Origin: Isoetes taiwanensis
Lineage: Eukaryota; Streptophyta; Lycopodiopsida; Isoetales; Isoetaceae
Direction of reading: 5' to 3'
Length of the DNA stretch: 64,000 bases
NCBI GenBank assembly: GCA_021234155.1
Contig: JAJEKV010000006.1
Span: 28,566,271-28,630,270, forward strand
Shown here: piece by piece, positions 58,054 to 64,000 of the stretch
Layout: each line of letters starts with the position of its first letter
Numbering within the stretch: position 1 is the first letter of the stretch
Position numbers and translations under genes: made by a program
Notes under the pieces: generated by a model
Seen by the model: only the letters and a program-made list of their open reading frames with translations
Database searches by the model: none
Told to the model about the DNA's origin: nothing

Positions 58054-58320
58054 CAAGTGAGGTGGTCTCACTCCTTTTCGGCACAGTGTGAGAACTAAAT
58101 TTTAGTTTTGAAGCGGGGGCATGTGAGACATCGAAACAGAACACCAAAACATGATGAATTTGGGAAAAAATAGCGTGGTAAGGCTAGTTCTAAGGTAGGA
58201 ATTAGTTAGAATAGCATGTTTTAATTACCAAAAACCCTAGAAATGTATGAGATCTCACATTTCGGCACAGTGCATAAAACTAAATTTTAGTTTTGAGCGG
58301 TATAAAGTTGTGAACCAATA
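58054..58320 (+). mobile_element. LTR-like 138-bp unit with palindromic junctions (pair 1)
   Basis: A segment at 58122-58259 begins TGTGAGACATC and ends GATCTCACA, that is TG...CA with inverted ends. It is flanked on both sides by a 40-50 bp block: TTTCGGCACAGTG, then AACTAAATTTTAGTTTTGA. The left block ends AAGCGGGGGCA, a polypurine-tract-like sequence just before TG. Repeat period is 186 bp. Compatible with a TRIM/SMART-type tandem or a decayed LTR junction. Confidence 0.55.
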
Positions 58321-58417
58321 AATAGAAAAAATCTGAAATAAGTATAAGTTTTAACTAAGTTGGTGCCTTAGCATGTTAAATGGAGCAACTTGAGTTTTGA
58401 CCTAAAATTCCCCAAGC

Positions 58418-58426
58418 TATAAATAG
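58418..58426 (+). promoter_or_regulatory. TATA box
   Basis: TATAAATAG, about 109 bp upstream of the gag-like ATG at 58527. The equivalent box of the second unit is at 60310. Confidence 0.6.
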
Positions 58427-58526
58427 ATGTAGAACCCCCCTCATTTTTAGGTCCCGACCCTAGAAATCCGCTCTTCCCAATTTAAGAATCTTTTGAAACT
58501 TTCATCGATCCCGATCCAGTAAAAGC

Positions 58527-59480
58527 ATGGCGAACCAAGCAGGCCCGCAAAGGAGCGTCGCCAGTGAGGCTCCCCGGTATGCCCGAGGCCAGGAGATCAT
58601 TGGGAAGATGCTTAAGTGAGAGGCTCATGAGGGAGTCATTAAGCCGGACGAGGGAAGCGGGGACACATCCCCGGCGATCGATGTCTTGGTCAATGGCCGG
58701 AGGGCGGGGCGAGAGCCACATCACCCGACCTCCATGGGCCCGAGGAGGCGAGGGAGGTGTATGAAAAAAAATAAGCGGAGATCCAGCGGCGAGGAGCGGC
58801 GAAGACCATTCGAAGCAGCCCACGGAGATCCCTCGGCGGGGATGAGGCGGTGGCAGGTCTGGAAGCCGGCAGCGAGACCTTAGAAGGTTCATGAAAAAGC
58901 GAGAAAAGCCGGCAGGGAAAGAAAAACAGACAAAAAAGAGGAAAAGGGAGGAGGATCAAGCATTAACCAAGGAGAGGAAGGAAGTGGCCGCCAAAAGAAA
59001 AGGAGCCGAACCCCAAGATGATCATCAAGGAGGCAGCAACCCGGTGAACCTCGAACCCCTCAGAGCGACTCTTGATGAAGATTTTAACCCTAATGCTGCA
59101 GGTGGGAGCTCTTCTAAGCACCAGGCGGACGGCGGGAAGTACGAGCAGCCCGGCAGAGCAAAACCCGGCAAGATCAGTCTTGAAGCCCCTGAATACCAGG
59201 CATGGGATAGAAAAAACAACCCTGACCTGCGAAGCCTAAATCCTGCCCGGAGGTGAAGATTTATGAGAGAGATGATGAGAACCGCAGAAGCATATATGAA
59301 GAAGTGGGAGGCCTCTGACAAATACTATGAAAAAAGCGAGTTGCGTTAAGTCGAGGAGGCGACCAGCAAAACAGACCCTAAAACATACCACGAAGCCCAA
59401 GGTTCCCAAGCCACCAAAAAAAAGCTAATAGGAAGGAGGTGGAGAGGAGAAGCTAAGGGAGATTAGACACTTCAGTAGCG
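58527..59480 (+). pseudogene. Gag-like remnant of a gypsy-type element
   Basis: ATG at 58527 opens MANQAGPQRSVASEAPRYA and GQEIIGKMLK before a stop. Downstream segments in shifting frames are Arg/Lys-rich, then an 122-codon stretch (58891-59256) with KEKQTKKRKREEDQA and SLEAPEYQAWDRKNN. Composition and position after LTR-like promoter sequence suggest a gag leader, but no capsid domain is recognised and stops are frequent. Confidence 0.4.
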
Positions 59481-59869
59481 CCTCTGGTCTCCTAATTCCC
59501 GTGCCCCCCTTAAACCGGTTGGTGCGAGAAGTGATCTGAGCCCTCTGAAACGGACTTTAGAGTCCGCGGACGGCTGGCTGGCGGCAATGCAAAGAGGCGG
59601 TGAGGCAAAGATAGTGCAACATTTTGAGGATTCAACAACTTTTACCTTTATTCCGTAAGCGGGTAACCCTAATCTGACAAGACATGAGTCTTGCGAGCGT
59701 AAAGGGAAAAGCCCTTAGAACTTGTTTTGTAAATAATTAAAATTTTTGTAATATAGAGCAATTTTGTGTACCTTGATTACATAAACTTGATTAATTAGAG
59801 TAAATTAATAAGTTTTAGCTTTTATTTCAGTGAAATAGGACATTTGCAAGCGAAAGACATGATGTCTCC

Positions 59870-60123
59870 ACATTTCGGCGCAGTCGCCAAAACTAAAGTT
59901 AGTTTTGAGCGAAATAAAATGAACCTAATAAACTTGACCAAAAAACAGCTCAAATCGACCAAATAAAGGGGTCAATTCTACCTGATTTGATGAGCCCATC
60001 ACCCTTACACCATTAGTTTACCAAAATTAGACACCTTTTTGATCGAAATGAGGTGATGTCTCACTCGCGCTTTGGTCAAAGAACTAAAGTTAGTTTTGAA
60101 GCGAAGCAAACGTGTGAGACCTC
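59870..60123 (+). mobile_element. LTR-like unit with palindromic junctions (pair 2)
   Basis: The same arrangement as pair 1: GATGTCTCCACATTTCGGCG then AACTAAAGTTAGTTTTGAGCG (core at 59891), and 191 bp later GATGTCTCAC, AACTAAAGTTAGTTTTGAAGCG (core at 60082) and TGTGAGACCTC. A TATAAATAG follows at 60310. Confidence 0.55.
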
Positions 60124-60309
60124 TTACCATTTCTTCACCCGGGACTTGTCAAAGTCACCTTCAACCTATTGCATAGCATCTTTTAGGTAATCTAGCCTTG
60201 TTCAAGCATCTCATATAGTCCTCAAACTCCCATTTTGACCTCGGATAGGCTAGAATTACCCAATCCTAGAAATTTTCAAGTCATCCAAAATTAGGGTTTT
60301 CCCCTTTTC

Positions 60310-60318
60310 TATAAATAG
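60310..60318 (+). promoter_or_regulatory. TATA box
   Basis: TATAAATAG followed by ACCCCTCATTTCTCGG, matching the leader of the first unit (ACCCCCCTCATTTTTAGG). It precedes an ATG at about 60433. Confidence 0.6.
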
Positions 60319-60432
60319 ACCCCTCATTTCTCGGATAGCACCCTACAAATGCTGCTCCTGCCCTCCTCGCCGATTTCTCAACTCCACGAGCTCTTTGCAA
60401 CCGTTTATTACCCCTCTTACGCAATTAATCAA

Positions 60433-62640
60433 TGACAACCGATTTCCCCGGATGAGTGCAGCGCCCGGCGCTCATCTTCTTTCGAGCCGGCGTCGACCAA
60501 ATCTTCCAGATCTTCGGGGAAGGAGGTAGATGTCAAGCAACCTTACCGCGACCCGGCTTATAGTAGAGTCTTGGCCGAGTTCCAAGCTAGGGTAGGAACC
60601 CGGGCTAGTGCAACTCCCCCTTGTGTAGGCCTATTTTGTTCCTAGGCAGGTCCACGGCGACATTAGGCGATGTCGAGAACATCGCCAAATACCCCTCAAA
60701 ACAAGGCGCACCGCTTTTGAGCCAATGGTCCCTAGCGTCAGGCGGGACCAAGTACTTCTCTTTCAACAACGCCAGCGGCAATCTTTCTCACCCACCGTGC
60801 CCGAACACCAGGTGAAACCTCCATTCCCCATGGGCGTGGACCCATTAGCCATAGCAGTGGAACAATGGCTCCTCACCGGTATGAGCGGGGGCTAGGAAGG
60901 AAAGGAAGACTTCGGATGAACATGAATCAGAAGAGAAGACTATGTCGAGCTCGACCAGTGAGGAGGAGGAGCCCGGCTGACAAGCGGCCCGAGGTGGCAA
61001 GACTTGGCTGGGAGACTCTGAGGAGTCAGCGCCACCACCCGGGTTAGGCATCCGCAAGCCTAGCTCCCCATTATTGTAGAAGGTGAGGAGTTTTACGCTC
61101 CTGAAAGTGACATTCAAAACCTCGGGAGTGCAGGGAAAGTCGCAGGCCGAAGAGTTCTTTTGCACCAACTCGAAGAAGCGGACTTGGGCGACTTCATCGT
61201 CAGGAGCCGACTTCCCCTCAGTAAGGCAGAGCGGGAGAGTTTACCTCGACATCAAGCCTCTGGCTGCAACATCCCGGGCAGATTATGGAAGCCCGGAGAC
61301 AAAGGCAGAACAAAGCTACAGCCGGAGGAAAGTTCACTTGCTCTTGAGGAGCAGAGATGGGGATCGGTATGCGACCTCAAACATCCTAGCGGTAAGCTTT
61401 CGTCCCATGACACCTCCCGGGGAGGGCAGTAGTTCGACCTGGGAGGGAGCCCGGCCAGCGGTCGGGGACTTCTGAGGGGAGCTCACCACGGTGGAGGTTG
61501 ATGACTTGAGGCGGGGAACCGGCGGGCTCATAAAGTGGCAGGGACGAAGTCACCATAGCGACCAGTGCGCTTCTGGTATTACACTTGCTGGCGTGGATGG
61601 AAGAATAAGCGGTAATCCACGCAAGTTCACCCAGTGGCGAGGAAGTTGTTGCTGATTGCACTCTACCGGATTCAGCGGCATCGGTTGCCCTTAATCTGGT
61701 ATGCAATCACGGTGAAGAGGCGGTAGCATCGGCGTCTTCGACTTAGCCATACCTTCACGGCGAGCAAAGGCAAGGCGGTGGCAATGACTTATACCTCCCG
61801 CATGAGGAATAGAAGATTTGGCAAAGAGCATTACAGGGTGGATCTCCAGCCAATGTCCTTAGGAACTTGGGCCATTCATTGGGAACAGCCAAGTGAAAAA
61901 GTTCCTGGAGGATAATCCATCTTACCGGCAGCAGCAGATGATTAGCCGTAGTTGTAATTTTTGTATTAAGCGTAATATAAAATATAAATATAATATTCTT
62001 TTACTATAAATGTTTGTTGATATATTTTGTGTCCCCAACCATGCCAACAAACATAAATAATGCAAGAAAACAAGGAAAACTAACCATATAGCTATGAACC
62101 ACTTGTGTATATGCGGCTAGAGGCCTAAGCGCGGGAGAACGACAAGCTGCGGGACTTATAGAGGAACAGAGTCGCCAGGCCGCCGAGACAAGGATCACAG
62201 CAGAAGAATTTGGACAAATGACCCCAAGAAGAAATATAATAAAATGAGGACCTCCTGAACGGTCAAAACTTTACTAAGCGCCCTAGCGAGGTTCGGTGGA
62301 TTAGCAGCCCAAGCTATGCATCAGCTCAGGAACAATTGGTAGAGACAAAAGAAAGCAAGAGAGAAGGTCCCAGCTCGGACTCCTCAAACTCAACTTCGGT
62401 CGATTTCGGTCGAGGAAGAAGCGAGAACAAATCCGAAGCGGTGAAAAGCGAGAAAACGGACCGGACGACAAAGGACACAAGAACCATTCTGGAAGAAAGT
62501 AGACTGCATTGGGAAATCATTTGGAAAGGCCCGGAAGCTTCGAAGGCAGATTCGGTGAGAAACAGTCGAACGGAGGCGAGAGGAAACGGCAACGGATAAA
62601 CGAATCAATAATGCCCTATAGTATGAAAAGGATAAAATAA
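60433..62640 (+). pseudogene. Decayed gag-like region, second unit
   Basis: Short segments in several frames (YPSKQGAPLLSQWSLASG, EEADLGDFIVRSRLPLS, SRNTRSAL-type words on the other strand) with no continuous frame. It sits between the second LTR-like unit and the protease remnant, so gag is the likely origin. An AT-rich patch lies at 61960-62040. Confidence 0.35.
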
Positions 62641-62949
62641 AAGCGAGAATTGTGAACTGAAGAACAGCATTTAGGGAAGGGCTATGCCAGGCTCATAATA
62701 GCGAGGGATGCTGAGGTTCAAAGTTTATAAAGCCTAGCCAAATTACGTTCAAGAGAGCACAAAGTCGGTATGATGCAGCTGATTCGAGGTTGCGGCAAGG
62801 CAACAAATCGATCTGAGAAATACGGAGGAAGGAATTCATGAGGCTAAGGTTGTATGTGCCAAAGTTAGGGGAAGCATCGGTGGAAAGCTACATTGAAAGG
62901 TCACGAGATAGGGAGATCCGCAAGCAGCAGGGCAATAAACCTAGAAACG

Positions 62950-63830
62950 ATATAAAATGAGTCAAGGCAACCAGCTTGCAAAGGCAGGACCCTCAGGAAT
63001 AAGCGGGCAAGGCGGCGGTATTACAAGAATAAAACAAAGGCAGCGGTTTTAGCCGGTGTATTGACGGAATGACTAGAGCCCCATATAATTGTGGCAATCA
63101 AGGGAAGCGGCGAGGAAAAGCGGTGTCCTTCAAAGACAAGCGAGGAAGGGTGAAACTACTCCATGATCGCGATCCTTTACCGCGAGGCCATGCAAAGAGG
63201 AAAGAAACTGAGTGCATAAGCGGCTTTGCTTGAGTGTTTCAATGAGGCCATAGAGACGTGGCTGCCCATATGTCATGAGTGCGGCGCTGCGAGTTGGAGA
63301 TTAGGACACTGCAATACGACGACTGACGGCGGAGGCCCATGACTACATTAGGTGGTCTCTTATCTTTGCGCAGATACGAGCAAGCGAGCCGGTATAAAGT
63401 ATTTCCACGATGGGAAGGCCAAGGCCAAGTCATTTATAGTCACGAATGGGTCGGAAGTAGCCATAACTTTGCATCCCAAGAATGGTTCCAAATGTTGAAG
63501 TTGAAACCATTAAAGTCAAAAGCCAAGGCCCGTTGTCTTAGCAAATGGAGGCGGTAAGGCGACTGGCGAATTAAAGAATCAGCACTTTGACATCGACTTG
63601 CAGTTAAGATCGGATAGGGGCAAGTAATGGGCATCGGCAAATACGATTTGATAATAGGTATGGAGTACCTTGGACCAGTGAGGCCATTATTGATTGTGGA
63701 AGCGGAAGGTGACCTTCCCAACACCCCCGGCAAGATCATTGAATACTTAATTAAAAGTTGTTCCCCATGTCTTCTAATATTTGTTCAAGTGCATCAGAGT
63801 GAGCCAAGTGGCATACATCTTCAAGCTTGA
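62950..63830 (+). pseudogene. Zinc-knuckle and retropepsin remnant of a gypsy-type element
   Basis: Near 63090 the + strand reads YNCGNQGKRRGKA, a damaged CCHC knuckle lacking its first Cys and the His. From 63627 a 67-codon frame has GKYDLIIGMEYLGPVRPLL, matching the conserved end of the retropepsin fold in Ty3/gypsy elements (Y-D-V-I-L-G-M-D-W-L). The catalytic DTG/DSG is not preserved upstream. The reverse transcriptase would lie beyond the window. Confidence 0.6.
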
Positions 63831-64000
63831 GATTAGTGAGCGGAAGGAAGGAAAGAAAAGCCGACAAAGATGCTAAGACAAGTTGATCCGCGGAGTTCCG
63901 CAAGCCTCTTTCGATAGGGTAGCTCCCTCCTTATAGGGCTTTTCGAACCGACAACACTCGGCAACAACAAAACCGACTCCATATAGAATGACAACCCGGG
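63831..64000. other. Window edge, probably internal retroelement DNA
   Basis: No frame can be assigned; it presumably continues the element above. Confidence 0.3.

Overview
The window looks like nuclear DNA from a land plant with a large, transposon-rich genome. A seed plant, possibly a gymnosperm, would fit the sparse genes, isolated exons and old mixed repeats, but the species cannot be named from this sequence. The DNA is AT-rich overall, introns follow GT-AG, and the recognisable protein families are eukaryotic or plant-specific. Only one gene appears complete: a three-exon DUF506 (PDDEXK_6 family) gene at 41935-43357 on the + strand, coding for 368 residues with an ACGT-rich upstream region.

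All other host-gene signal is partial. There is one 48-codon AAA+ exon resembling plant FTSH12 (3415-3558), a damaged EF-hand gene (about 23436-23834) followed within 46 bp by two exons of a TEX261/SVP26-like membrane protein (23880-24167), a divergent histone H3 C-terminus on the minus strand (11721-11858), and a possible first exon at 5822-5939 on the minus strand. They may be exons of genes with very long introns or relics.

Mobile DNA by region: 0-5 kb holds many short perfect tandem duplications. 8.48-9.64 kb is a retroposed, polyadenylated copy of a DUF4283-type transcript with flanking target duplications. 11.7-15.3 kb holds a minus-strand LTR retrotransposon end (LTR 13592-15274, tRNA-Met-type primer site, gag-like repeats). 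19.1-20.8 kb is a diverged tandem array split by an 856-bp Tourist-like MITE. 25.28-25.73 kb is a foldback element with 120-bp arms. 32.9-38.3 kb is a nearly full-length but frameshifted minus-strand LINE whose 3' terminus, with a GAAT-type microsatellite tail, recurs at 26.1, 29.5 and 41.2 kb. 49.74-50.28 kb is a pair of related MITEs sharing one TTA. 51.8-55.8 kb carries unrecognised minus-strand coding remnants. 56.3-64 kb contains a second LTR of the 13.6-kb family in + orientation, interrupted by decayed gypsy-like gag and protease sequence containing two pairs of a 186-191 bp LTR-like repeat.

The genes do not form a functional unit. The window is best read as one intact gene in a landscape of layered insertions. 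The most unusual structures are the LTR-like short-period arrays (58-60 kb), the shared-TTA MITE pair, the LINE 3'-end family and the retrocopy.
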